The notes under the pieces are model-generated. The model saw only the letters and a list, made by a program, of their open reading frames with translations, had not been told where the DNA came from and made no database searches. From Ipomoea triloba (Eukaryota > Streptophyta > Magnoliopsida > Solanales > Convolvulaceae): a stretch of 64,000 bases of DNA. Shown here one piece after another: positions 22,576 through 54,269 of the stretch (its first letter is position 1; the number at the start of each line of letters is the position of its first letter). Position numbers and translations under genes: made by a program. The DNA lies in assembly GCF_003576645.1 (NCBI RefSeq), contig NC_044925.1, positions 6,203,658 through 6,267,657 of the forward strand, given 5' to 3'.

Positions 22576-22848
22576 CCTATAAATTAGAATCAATTAACAA
22601 TTACTAGAAGAGTTTGGACCGTGCTCCATCCATACCTACAAACCATTCGCAAAAGCAAGCAAACATAGTGGTCATTTAACTTAAACTTACAAGCATCCAA
22701 ACATCACCATAATTTGAAATGCATCAACCTGTAATTCATCAAACCATTCAAACCAATTGTAATTATTCAAACCATAATTCAAACCGAAAAATTCATCAAA
22801 ATGTCAAAATGAACTTCAAACCAAAACTCCATCAAAATCCAAAAGGCT
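22576..22848. other. AT-rich 3' flank of Copia-2
   Basis: No gene is seen. The sequence is rich in short CAAACCAT/AATTC-type repeats. It lies between the Gypsy LTR edge and the Copia-2 purine tracts and may be remnant 3' noncoding or LTR sequence of Copia-2. Confidence 0.35.
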
Positions 22849-22893
22849 CCCCCTTAGTTTATTCTCCCCCTCAGGTTATTCTCCCCCTTTTTT
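22849..22893 (-). other. Repeated purine tracts, candidate polypurine tract of Copia-2
   Basis: Minus strand shows AAAAAAGGGGGAG followed by two further GGGGGAG tracts spaced about 15-20 bp, just downstream of the third ORF. This position suits a polypurine tract, but no LTR start is recognisable after it. Confidence 0.5.
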
Positions 22894-22940
22894 GCCAAAT
22901 AAGGGGCAAAAGAAAGTTGTGAACATCATCGTGGTATGGA

Positions 22941-25900
22941 CTAACTTGCGGACAGGGTGCCCGAACGTGGTGAATAATCAAGAGAATCATCGTCCTCTTC
23001 ACTAGATGACCCAGAAGTAGATCCACGGGTTCTACACGCAGCAATAATTCGAGCATGAATGTTCTCTAGGCTAGTGATCTCTTGAGTCTGATTTTCCAGA
23101 ATCACTTCTAGTCCGATAATCGTGGCCTGCTGAGATGCCACAGAAGAACGAAGGTGAGCGAGTGATATCCAATATTTTGTACAATTATTCACCCCTTATT
23201 TTAGTTGTTTTGATGCTTATTTCCCTTGTCCTAGTGAAATTGGGAATTGTTTGTGTGTTATATTGTCCAAGTGTTGAATTATCTACAAGAAACAACAAAG
23301 GAAGAATTTTGGAGCATTTTGGACAAGTTCTGGAAGAAAAGGGAATTACAAGGAAGAAAGGAAACAAGAATACAAATTGGAAAAGAATTGGAAGTTGCCT
23401 AATGGGCCAATGCTCATCTATCTCCTATATATTCTACCTATTCTCTACAATTAAAGGAGGTTCCCTGACAGAGTTCCAAACCCTAGTTAGTTTTAGTTTA
23501 TTTTCTCTTTATATTTTCCTATCATAGTTTAGATTAGTTTCACATTAGATTATTTAATTTCAAGCTTGGAATCTCGGATTGAAGTTGGATTTGTTCTTTA
23601 TCAGTTAAGTTCTCTTATTCCTTTATTTACTTTCTTCTAAGATTTCTTGCAATGTTTATGGTTATTTATTATTACTTTGCTTTGTTTACTTCAATCATGC
23701 GTGAGTAATTCGCTTATGGGTTTGGATTAGGGTGTTAATCTTGATGTTCAATTTATGATTATTGCATAAAGGGATTGAATCTTTTACCTAGGGTTTGTAT
23801 TGATTTGGGGATTTCTTTCTACTTGTTGTTGATTGATGGCCACAATTAATTGCTAGTCTAGGAGAGGGATTCATTACAACGAAAGTTGGATGGAGACCTC
23901 GAGCCTTACCAATTTCAACCTAATTTTCCTACTATGAGAATAGGGGTAATTTTGGGGGCTTACAATGCTTAGGTGCTTAAGGTTATGATTGATGCATCAC
24001 AATAGTGGGGCAATTGTAGCCTAATTCTGTTTATTGATTACGGAAGTAACTGAATTGAATTCTTATGTGCATTGCCCATAAATCCCTTGGTTAATTATTC
24101 TTTCCCTAATTCTGAGTTGATTGGAACATCAAGATTACAATTCCCCTAATCTGACCCATTCCCTTGTCATACAGTTAATTCCTTAGTCAATTGCTTTCTT
24201 TTATTTTCCATCATTCAGTTATTAGTTGCTTGGATTCTAGTTGATTCACATACTCTAGTGCCTAGTATTCCTAATTCACACAATTACGTGCCATAGCCCC
24301 AATCCTCAGCGGAACGACATAACACACCCACTTTTACACTCCCATTATACATCATCAGCGAGAGATGTCTGCATTGTAGCTGCAAGCTGTTGTCAAGCAA
24401 GTAGTGTAGTTGGCTCCTTCGGAACTGTAGAAGAGGTAGATGTCGAGACAGATGCTATGTCCGATAGTGCAATCGACGCACTAGGAGAAATAAGGGTGGC
24501 TCAATCATCATAATGATGAGCCTGAGCAAGCCTCTCATCAAAAACATAAATGTTTGAATTTTCATAAATCACTTCATCGGTGTAGGGCTGAAATCCATGA
24601 AGTTTCAGCATGCCATAGATTAGACTTGGAAACGGTAGATGGACTTTGGACTCTTTCTTCTTTGTCAGAAAAGTCCTGAGATGTGAGAATATTATTTCAT
24701 CAAGATCAAAGGCCAGACTGTTATAAACTTTGTATAGCAGAAGAACAAGTTTTTCAGAGACAAAGTTATGTTAGCGTGCACAACTGGTATCCAGTTTACA
24801 GTTGCGATTCGTAGTAGCACGGAGTAGATTGTAGGCAATTGTTGAGCTTTGAGACCGGCGTTCGGCCAAGAGAAAATACCATTGTGAGTTAAAGCAGCAG
24901 CTTGAAGATTAGGACCAGATCAACAGAATTCTCATGAACTGATCGGCATAGATATGTATTGATCTCTTTAGGACTGAAAGGAAACCATTTGCCTTGAATA
25001 AAGATTTCATGAAAGTGAGTAGACCCCGATGTAAAGGTATCCATAGTCAGATTTGTATAGAACTCTGCAGTCAACCACAATGAATATGGACCGATGTTTT
25101 GAAGGCTATAGAATAACTTTTGATTCGTCAACAAGGAAATGATGTTGCATTTTTCTGTCAATTCTTCCACATTAATTGATTTTTCGAAAATCAACTCCCT
25201 TTTAGCATGCACTTTCCAGTCACTGAGCAGAGTAGGATACAGTAATATTGGCCGATATGACTTTTTGATCTCAGAAGGAGCTGAGGCAGTAGGAGCAACC
25301 GGTAGACCCTGTGCGAGACCTTGTCATCCTAGGAGGAAAAAACGAGATCCCCTTTTTGTGTTGTTTAGTCTCAGAAATAAACACCACTTCATCAAGTGAA
25401 TCAAGCTTCCTTTTCTTAGTTTTCAAAAAAAAAAAAAGCTTCCTTTTCTTAGAGGTACCTGTAAAAAGCATTTTTTCTTTCCCTTTTTGGGAAGAATTTG
25501 CTAGAGGAACGGGAATGGAAGGGACAGACTCCTGAGTTCTGGACACGGGATCATGAGCATGCTCAGACTTAACAGAAGACATAGGAACAGACATGGGTAT
25601 GCTAATTTCAGGACCAGAGGAGGGTACAGGATGCATCTTAGCAAATTGAGCAACATTTCTAAAAGCAAGATTAGAGGTCACAGAATTCACAAAATCAGAT
25701 AGGGTAACTAAGCCAGGTAAACGAGACACATTGACAGGCATAAAATTAGAAGGTAAATTGTGAGTGGCAGGATCATATGGGTTTCCAGAGGGAATAGGAA
25801 TAGACAAACCAGATTTGGGCGCAGAAGGAGCAAACAAAAACTCATATGACAAGGAAGCAGGAAACATCTCAAGTAAATTAATTGACATATCTAGTTTCCT

Positions 25901-26239
25901 AGCGGTGGGTACAGAGGATGTACCCTCTAAAGAGATAGGTAATGACTGTACCATAGTTGTCTGAGCAGAAGGCATAAACTAATTGGCGGTCGAAACTGGT
26001 TCATTGTCAGAGATTGCGGGTGGTACTTGCCATGGTTCGGCAGAGACGTTTTGGGCAAAGGCACGAAGCTGACGCGATTCTTTGTCTGTGAGGCCCTCTA
26101 GAAGCTCGAGATTTTGCATAATGGAGGCTAGAACACGATCTTCATGTTCAGGCAGAAGCGGAGAGTCGGCATTGATAATTCAGCGGAAGAGCTCACGTTT
26201 CTCAGTGGTAGATGTGAAGATGCTAAAAGGGTTTGACAT
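22941..26239 (-). pseudogene. Copia-2 third ORF, degraded and split by a solo LTR
   Basis: Starts at ATG 26239 (MSNPFSIFTSTTEKRELF), with in-frame stops at TGA near 26182 (probably once TGG) and TAG near 25982. The longest open piece is 25975-25271. The piece at 25212-24889 and its continuation to about 24600 show the 'putative plant transposon protein' pattern (LTAEFYTNL, FSPKEINTYLCR, RIATVNWIPVVHAN), as in the Copia-1 third ORF. The C-terminal part (LAHLRSSVASQQATIIGLE, acidic tail SSSEEDDDS) is interrupted at 24358/23162 by the solo LTR. Function unknown. Confidence 0.7.
23163..24357. mobile_element. Solo LTR (1195 bp) with 5-bp target duplication
   Basis: Begins TGATATCC and ends CATCATCA (TGAT...ATCA termini). 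It is flanked by perfect GCGAG duplications at 23158-23162 and 24358-24362. Joining the flanks restores the Copia-2 frame across the site. No coding sequence inside. The family is probably Gypsy but is not proven, and strand is unassigned. Confidence 0.87.
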
Positions 26240-26555
26240 AATTTTTGTTGTGTTGTAGCTTCTTGATTTCGTGACAGCAGGTGCGACTATGGAGATTCGG
26301 CGGAGAGGATGAAGCGATGGTGACAGAATTGTGTGTAGCGAAGGGAAAAATAGAACAGACTAGAAGGTGACATTGGATTAAAAGGAGGGTTTTGAGTGTA
26401 GAGGTATAATGATAGGACTAAAATTCTAAAAGCAAAGGAATTAATAAACAAAATCAAAAGATGGTCAGGCAACGGAAAAAAAGAGGAAATTCGAAAGGCA
26501 AATTATTGAAAAAGTGGATGCTGCGAGACTGGGTAAAAGATTAATGAAACACATA

Positions 26556-27443
26556 TTAAAAATGGAGGTAGAAATTTGATAGAAGATAAACACTTGTGGG
26601 GAAAAAAATTGAGGAGGTAGAGATAGGTGTTCTAGCGTCTTTAGCGGATTCCAGACCGAACTTCATGAGTAGGTTCTTTGCATATTTTTCTTGGGATATA
26701 AAAATACCTTCATTTGTCTGATTCACTTGTAATCCCAAGAAATACGTCAGTTCTCCGATCATGCTCATTTCAAATTCTTGTTGCATTACTTTGATTAGTT
26801 GATCGGTTGCACCTGTCTGAGTGGATCCAAAAACAATGTCGTCAACGTAAACTTGAGCTATAGTTAAGTTCTTACCTAATCTTTTGATGAAAAGAGTTTT
26901 GTCAGCCCCCCCCCCCCTCGATTGTAGCTGTGTTTAAGGAGATATTGCATTAGTCTTTCATACCACGCCCTCGGGGCATGTTTTAAACCGTAGAGTGCTT
27001 TTTCTAACTTGTAAACATAATCTGGGTGCTGAGGATCTTCTAATCCTTTCGGTTGAGCAACGTAGATATCTTTTGTTAGATATCCATTTAGGAATGTCGT
27101 CTTTACATCCATTTGGAACAATTTTATCTTCAAGGCACATGCAATTGATAAAAGAAGACGAATCGATTCCAGGCGAGCAATTGGGGCAAAGGTCTCTTCA
27201 TAGTCAACTCCTTCAATTTGAGAATGACCTTGGGCTACTAGTCGAGCTTTATTTCGAGCTATATTGCCAGCTGAGTCAGTTTTGTTGCCAAAGATCCATT
27301 TTGTACCTACAATATTGACATTGTCAAGTTTAGGGACTAGAATCCATACCTTATTTCTTTCGAATTGTCTGAACTCTTCTTGCATGGCCTTGATTCAGTG
27401 CTCGTCAGTAAGAGCCTCCTTTACTGTTTTTGGTTCTATTTTT
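26556..27443 (-). pseudogene. Copia-2 reverse transcriptase, broken, RNase H lost
   Basis: Piece 27385-26876 has the RT start (VWILVPKLDNVNIVGTKWIF, FAPIARLESIRLL, QMDVKTTFLNGYL, ALYGLKHAPRAWYERL). A poly-C run at 26908-26919 disrupts the frame. 26786-26556 continues with FEMSMIGELTYFLGLQVNQ and stops after KDARTPIS. A TGA at about 27392, where Trp is expected, and an A-run frameshift near 27440 separate it from integrase. RNase H is absent; the third-ORF leader follows directly, indicating deletion. Confidence 0.85.
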
Positions 27444-29021
27444 TTATGTGTAGCAAGCATATCCGGCTAATTCAACATAATCACGTTTCGCCTTCCCTCG
27501 TGTTCGAATTCCTGAACTTGGATCTCCGATAATGTTCTGAATTGGGTGATTCTTTTGAGTTCGTGTTCGTATTTCTATCTCATCATGTTCTGATACAGAT
27601 TCCAGATTTGAATCATGATTAGCTGGAGATGTGATAGGTACTGGTGTGAGTGGTTTTTGATTAGTAATAGGGAGTTCTGAACTGTCTGTGGCGGTTTCTA
27701 AGCTATATCTAGGGGACGAGAATTCAATGATGTCGTCTGGTTGATCATCTACCACCATGTTTGTTGACTCCATAATGAATTTAGTTACCTTATTGAACAC
27801 CCGATATGCTCGACTATTTGAGGAATAACCCAGAAAGATTCCTTCGTCACTTTTTGGTTCAAATTTTGCAGTCAGATGTCTATCCGTCAAAATGAAACAC
27901 CGTGAGCCAAAAATATGAAAATACTTGAGATTTGGCTTCTTACCTTTCCATATTTCATATGGAGTTTGTTTTGTGCCAGATCTTAAGTACACCTGATTGA
28001 TAATGTGACATGCGGTGTAAACCGCTTCAGCCCAAAACTTTTGAGGTAGAGCTTTTGCATTTAGAAGGACTCTGCCCATTTCTTGAATGGTGCGATTCTT
28101 CCGTTCCACTACTCCATTTTGTTGAGGTGTCTTTGGGGCAGAATACTCATGCATAATACCATAGTTATTACAGAAGGCATCAAACAGGTTGTTGTCGAAC
28201 TCACGTCCGTGATCACTTCGGAGTTGAATAATTGGTTCGCTTTTTGACCTTTGTAGCTTAAGACTTAGAGCTTTGAAAGCTTCGAGAGTTTTGGACTTTT
28301 CCCTAAGAAACATCACCCATGAAAATCGTGAGTAATCATTAACACACACAAAAATGTACCTTTTTCCTCCAACACTTTCAGTCTGAGTTGGTCTAATGAG
28401 ATCCATGTGGATTAACTCTAAACAGTGTTTAGTGTTGATGATGTTTTGAGCTGGATGAGCTGTTCTAGTTTGCTTTCCTGCTTGACATGCACTGCAAACA
28501 CCTCCTGTCTCGATTTTCAGTTTGGGTAGGCCTAACACACTTTTTGTTTTTGAGAGTTTGTCAAGGGATCTATAATTTAGATGCCCTAACTTTTGATGCC
28601 ATAACTCAGACTCATTTATACTGGACCTGCAACAAAGAATATCATTAGTCAGAATGTAGCAATTGTCAGAGGATCTCTTACCTTCCATAACACATTGTTT
28701 CTGATTATCGAGGACGTTGCAACTGTCCTTTGTGAAACATACATTCCAGTTTTGATCACAAAGCTGGCTGATGCTTATGAGATTTGCATGAAGACCGTTG
28801 ACCAACAACAGTTTCTGAAGTTTCGGAAGCCCTGTGACATTTAAAGTGCCTACACCGGTGATTTTTCCTTTTACACCATCACCAAAGGTAACTTCACCTT
28901 TAATCTCTTTGACATTACTTAGGTATTTTGTGTTACCGGTCATGTGGCGTGAGCAACCACTATCAAAATACCATTTCTCTTCTCTACCTGTACTTCTAGA
29001 GTGGAATGAAACATGGCACAC
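27444..29021 (-). pseudogene. Copia-2 protease-integrase
   Basis: 525 codons open. Protease [10 protein letters not shown] near residue 21; GAG-pre-integrase HQKLGHLNYRSLDKL with CSACQAGKQ; integrase core HMDLIRPTQ, RSDHGREF and PQQNGVVERKNRT, keeping the D, D and E residues. It ends early, before RT. Part of a dead element despite the open frame. Confidence 0.87.
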
Positions 29022-29045
29022 ATAGTCAGTTTTCTTTACCCAGAT

Positions 29046-29465
29046 CTACTTAGTAAATGGGGTAATACGTTTGTGAAGATACTTTTCTGTTCTTTGATCT
29101 TTGTAGAAATAAAAACACTCAGGTCTGGTGTGGCCACAGATCCTACAATAATGGCAAATAGGGTTATAAACTTTAGGAATACGTCTATTATACCATACTT
29201 TACCATGCTGGTGTCTTGATGACTCAGTAATATCTTCCTGATCAGTTCTAGAAGCTTTGACAAAGATGGTTTTGTCTTTGTTGTTGCCACCAGTTAATCC
29301 GAGTCCAAATTTCGTAGACGATTGCCTTCCGGCATCAAGAATTTTGTCAAGAGTCGAGGTAGTATCCATAATTTGAATTTGCTTTTTGAGAGTGCTCAGT
29401 TCCTATTTTAGCTCCTTAACTTCTTATTTCAGCTTCTCTTCTCGATCAATCGCAATTTTAAGAGA
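29046..29465 (-). pseudogene. Copia-2 gag C-terminal fragment
   Basis: Open from 29369 and readable with stops to about 29465. Contains zinc knuckle CHYCRICGHTRPEC (CX2CX4HX4C) and upstream a Lys/Glu-rich coiled-coil segment. The N-terminal gag and 5' LTR are missing; opposite-strand Copia sequence begins about here. Confidence 0.75.
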
Positions 29466-30194
29466 TAAGTCTCTATCTACAACCTCAATTCCAATACTGG
29501 TGAACTCATCGCGAACCCTTCTACCTATCGAACACTTATAGGTCGCTTGATATACTTCACTGTGACACGCCATGGCATCACATACTCTATCAACCTCTTG
29601 TCATAATTTATGTCTACACCTAGAGAACCTCATAGGCAAGTTGTTCTTCGCATCGTTCGGTACCTCAAAAACTCACCCAACCGTGGTATATTACTCTATG
29701 CTAATACTTCCTTGAAATTACATGCTTATTGTGATGTTGATTGGGCATCCTGCCACACAACTCACTAGTCAACTATTGGATATTGCACCTTTTTTTTTAT
29801 GGCTAAGCTCACTTTTGTGGAGGGCAAAGAAACAAGCCACCATATCTAGATCTCTTACTGAAGCCGAATATCAAGCAATGACTAGTGTTGCAAGTGAAAT
29901 CACTTGGCTACAACTATTACTATATGAACTCGACATCCCGCCACACTCGGCTCATTTGCACTGTGACAACTAAGCCACCCAACACAACCAATAATCCGGT
30001 ATTTCAAGAATGCACCAAACATGTTGAGATCGGTTGTCACTTTGTACGAGAAAAAATCCAGGTTAGTCAATCCGCACTACCTTAGTTCATTCCAGCCAAC
30101 AATTAGTCGATATAATCATGAAGAATCTCCCCCTGCATACTTCTACAACAATTCTATCTAAAGCTCACACATAGGATTTGAGCTTGAGGAGGAG
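29466..30194 (+). pseudogene. Copia-3 RT tail and RNase H fragment
   Basis: Plus strand, interrupted by stops and indels. Readable blocks: IANPSTYRTLIGRLIYFTV, FMSTPREPHRQVVLRIVRYL, AYCDVDWAS, RSLTEAEYQAMTSVASEITWL and a CHFVREKIQ block near the RNase H end. Followed by a GAGGAGGAG purine tract at about 30186-30194 and an LTR. Only the 3' end of an element survives. Confidence 0.85.
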
Positions 30195-30380
30195 TGTAGA
30201 AATTTATTTTACCATATGTAAATATTCTTTCCTCATTCTTTGTAATATGATTAGTCAATAATAGGATTTCCTTACCATTATTTTCTATGTTACCATTAGA
30301 GTAGCTAGTATATATATGCTTAGGATTTTTCATTCTTCAACACACAATAAATAAAAAATATATTTTTCCATTCTCTAACA
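30195..30380 (+). repeat. Copia-3 3' LTR, short (about 186 bp)
   Basis: Starts TGTAGAAAT right after the purine tract and probably ends TCTCTAACA at 30380. It contains TAGTATATATATGC, a likely TATA box, near 30307. The end is uncertain because a near repeat of the last about 35 bp follows. Confidence 0.6.
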
Positions 30381-31282
30381 CTAAAACACATATATTTTTC
30401 CATTCTCCAACACTAAAACACATACTCTGTTGACTGCAACTTACTTTCGTCTTCTTCTCCACCCAACCTTTCCTCACCATTTCTACCTTCCTCCATCTCG
30501 ATCTTCTAATCTTCACTCTCGTGTGACTACAAACCGGCATGTGGATCTGTACTGGGCATCCATTGTTGATCCCAGATGAATGCTTAAGGTTTTTGTGTGT
30601 GTGTGTGTGAAACACAAATGGGACTTGCTTTTGTCGTACAATACGACAAACACAAGTCCCACTTGCGTTTCTTATTATAAATACGAGAAATGCAAGTTGT
30701 TTTACGCGAAAAAAAATGTTTTCCATAAATTTAAGAAACTCCTTTGAGACTTGCGTATTGTACCATAAACACAAGTCCAATGGAGTTTTTTTTTTTTTTT
30801 TATATAAAATGTACAAGTTTTAAAAAGTGTCTATTTTTGTCCACCCCTCTCAACTTTTGCCCAATTCTAGGTTATTTTTCCCTTTTTGTTTATTTGCAAC
30901 TTGGGAGGAAGAGGGTGAGCAATGCCCTAAAGATTATACCTTTAACTCTAGCAAGTTGAGAATGAAATACTAATTGAAAGACAAAAAGGGAAGGATCACA
31001 ATAAATGATGATCAAGTTTGGCAAGTAGTTAATTTGAAATCTTAAAGTAAAAAAGTCATTATAGTAGGATTACCATTTTTAAATTAATTAATTAAAATAT
31101 TTCTCTAATAAAAAACTTAGGAGTGGATGTATTCCTCCCTATAGAGATTGAGTACCGCTTGGCTCTTGGCATAGAGAGAAAATAATACCAAACTCAACAT
31201 AGGTACAATTCTTCTTATACAATACTTGACTTTGACAAGAAAAAAAAGAAAAAATAAAAAGGCGCGGGGGTGGAGGGGGGTT
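30381..31282. other. Intergenic region downstream of the ABCC gene
   Basis: Holds a 63-bp hairpin (30608-30670) next to a GT microsatellite, poly-T at 30787-30803 and AT-rich sequence. The last part should include the 3' untranslated region and poly(A) site of the ABCC gene, but no convincing poly(A) signal was fixed. No ORF of note. Confidence 0.5.
30608..30670. repeat. Long hairpin, 29-bp arms, 3-base loop
   Basis: Arms 30610-30638 and 30642-30670 match at 25 of 29 positions, with loop CAA. Core arm text GGGACTTG / CAAGTCCC. It looks like a foldback element or a small-RNA precursor shape; no gene context decides. Confidence 0.75.
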
Positions 31283-52191
<20,909 letters not shown>

Positions 52192-53096
52192 CTTTGATCA
52201 CAATGAAACAAAGTTTAACTTCTACCAAGTAGCATTCCTAGTGTAGGCAATAATTTGGTTGGTGTTCAATGAAATCTAGCTTTCCATTTTCATATTGCAC
52301 CATAATTCACTCCTGCACAGTAAAAATGATTCTCAGCCTGAAAAACATACATAAAGAAGTAAACGAAAAAGCTATATTATACAAATTTTCATTTGTCCTT
52401 AAAATCCTTTATGTCCCTCTTGACTCCTGTGATACTGTTCCCAGACTCTTAAAACAGAGGACCTCTTTATAAACTTATCCACTAAATGATCACAAGCAGA
52501 ATCAAATAACAATACTAAAATGATAATGACTGACATAATCAAACGTCAGTGTAAGATTATATGTAGAATCAAGTAAGAGTACGGAATTTCAAAAAGTAAA
52601 AACCAGAAAGACTGAAAACAAATATTCAGATTCCAACCAATCAACCATTACCATTTCCTAGTCGTTCTAACCAGAAGAGGGGTGGAGTAAGAGTAGGAGA
52701 AGGGCAAGGCACTCATGTGTTCTTCATTCCCGGTGGGATGGCTTCTACACCAACATTGTGCACAAGTATAATCACGTCCACAGAAACAACATCGTCAGCA
52801 AGAATGAGAAAGAATCCGAGAGGGTGGGAGACGGTAGAATTGCAAAAACCGGGAAATTAACTGAAATAAGGAAGAAAACTTAAATAAAATTTTTTCAAAT
52901 TTATTTTTTTATTAACGTTATAAAATGAACAATAAGTTTAATTTTGAGTAATTTTTACACTTTATATTTAAAATATTTTAAAATATATTTAGTTTAAATA
53001 GAATAAATATAATTTTTACTTTTAAGTCCAATATATATAAAAAAAATTTACATTTGATATCCGAACCAAATTTATATCTGTATATCTACTATCTAT
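52192..53096 (-). promoter_or_regulatory. Upstream region and likely 5' leader of the ABCC gene
   Basis: No ORF of note. The part to about 52860 is of mixed composition and could include untranslated leader; beyond it the sequence becomes strongly AT-rich. A 5' leader intron is possible. No TATA box is singled out. Confidence 0.4.
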
Positions 53097-53106
53097 ATTA
53101 TACTAA

Positions 53107-53613
53107 GAGTTAATTCCAGCAATTGTAATCCGACTATGTTGATTTTTCAAAATCAGTCGCCGAATTTTTAATTTGAACAATTTAAGCCCCAGACTTTCAA
53201 TTTTTTTCCAATGTTGGTCCTTTCGTCAAATTTTGGTTAAGTTGAGGTCAAATGAAGGATAAAATTGTTCGTTCACCTGTTTAGTGTATTATTACTCATA
53301 TTTATCCTATCATATACACTATATATATGAATATATTCTTAGTCGAAGAGACTTCGGCTGAGATTATATGGCTTTGATTGAGACTTTGATTGAGATTATA
53401 TTCATATATACAGCGTATAAGACATGAGAAATACGAGTAATAATACACTAAACGGGTGAACGAACAATTTTATCCCTTCATTTGACCTTAATTCAACCAA
53501 AATTTAACGAAATGACCAACATTGGAAAGAATTTGAAAGTCAATGGACCTAAATTGTCGATGACTAATTTTGAAAAATCAACATAGTTAGAGAACCATTA
53601 GTGGAATTAACTC
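53107..53613. mobile_element. 507-bp MITE with 10-bp target duplication
   Basis: Starts GAGTTAATTCCA, ends TGGAATTAACTC; the ends are a long imperfect inverted repeat that includes TATGTTGATTTTTCAAAAT. Perfect flanking duplications ATTATACTAA at 53097-53106 and 53614-53623. A 9-10 bp duplication suggests a Mutator-like origin. The interior is also palindromic. Confidence 0.88.
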
Positions 53614-53623
53614 ATTATACTAA

Positions 53624-54112
53624 TAAGAGCCCAAAAAAGTTAGGTCTATAATGTATAGAAAAAATGACGATCAAATTATTAAATCAAATAGATGGTTCAG
53701 ATTGTTAGATTTATATTTTTCCTTGAGATTTCCTAATTTATCCTTAATTATATGATTTTTCGTTAAATATTCTATTCTCCGTTAATATTCCTTTAACTTT
53801 TAACTTACACATTAATTTATATAAGAAATGTCTTAGGTTCGAACCTCATCCCAATCAAATTTGACATATTGTTAACATATACTACGAATATGTTCGAATA
53901 TATTGTTCAAAAGTAAGTATCCCAATTTATTACTCTTATTAAATTAAATAAATTAGTATTTACAACAAAAAAATAATACATAATGCATTTCTTTAATTTA
54001 TAATTCGATGTCTACAGTACAATACCTTTATTCAAAAAAAATATTAATTATCAAAAAATTTAAAAAGACATATAATTTCATTAGTTATATTGTCTATATT
54101 TTCTACCAGAGT
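53624..54112. other. AT-rich spacer without recognised features
   Basis: Very AT-rich, short ORFs only, no repeat boundaries seen. Confidence 0.5.
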
Positions 54113-54260
54113 TAATTCCAGAAATAGTCCTTCGACTATTGACTTTTACCAATTTTAGTCATCGACTTTTAATTTTACCAAAGTTGGTCCCTTAACTATT
54201 GATTTTGTACCAATTTTGGTCCTTCCGTTAAATCAATGTTAAATAGGTGTTAAAATTGAG
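54113..54260. repeat. Fragment related to the 53107 MITE family
   Basis: AGAGTTAATTCCAGAAATAG and the repeated 'AATTTTGGTCC' type text resemble the left end of the 53107 element, but no matching right end was found before unrelated sequence begins. Confidence 0.4.
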
Positions 54261-54269
54261 GGAGAAAAT

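Larger units (their letters stand above)
22576..29465 (-). mobile_element. Copia-2: old, broken Copia element
   Basis: Minus-strand order: gag fragment (about 29465-29046), protease-integrase (29021-27444), RT (about 27443-26556), third ORF (26239 down to about 22940), purine tracts (22893-22849). RNase H is missing, the 5' LTR and most of gag are gone (replaced by opposite-strand Copia at about 29466), and no 3' LTR is recognisable before the Gypsy insertion at 22575. Several stops and frameshifts. It hosts the solo LTR at 23163-24357. Confidence 0.8.

Noticed and set aside
23135..23527. 130-codon plus-strand ORF at the solo LTR edge
   Set aside because: It crosses the LTR boundary and target duplication, and its sequence shows no domain.
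30337..30816. 159-codon minus-strand ORF
   Set aside because: It runs through the Copia-3 LTR, the hairpin and a GT microsatellite, with no protein-like domain.
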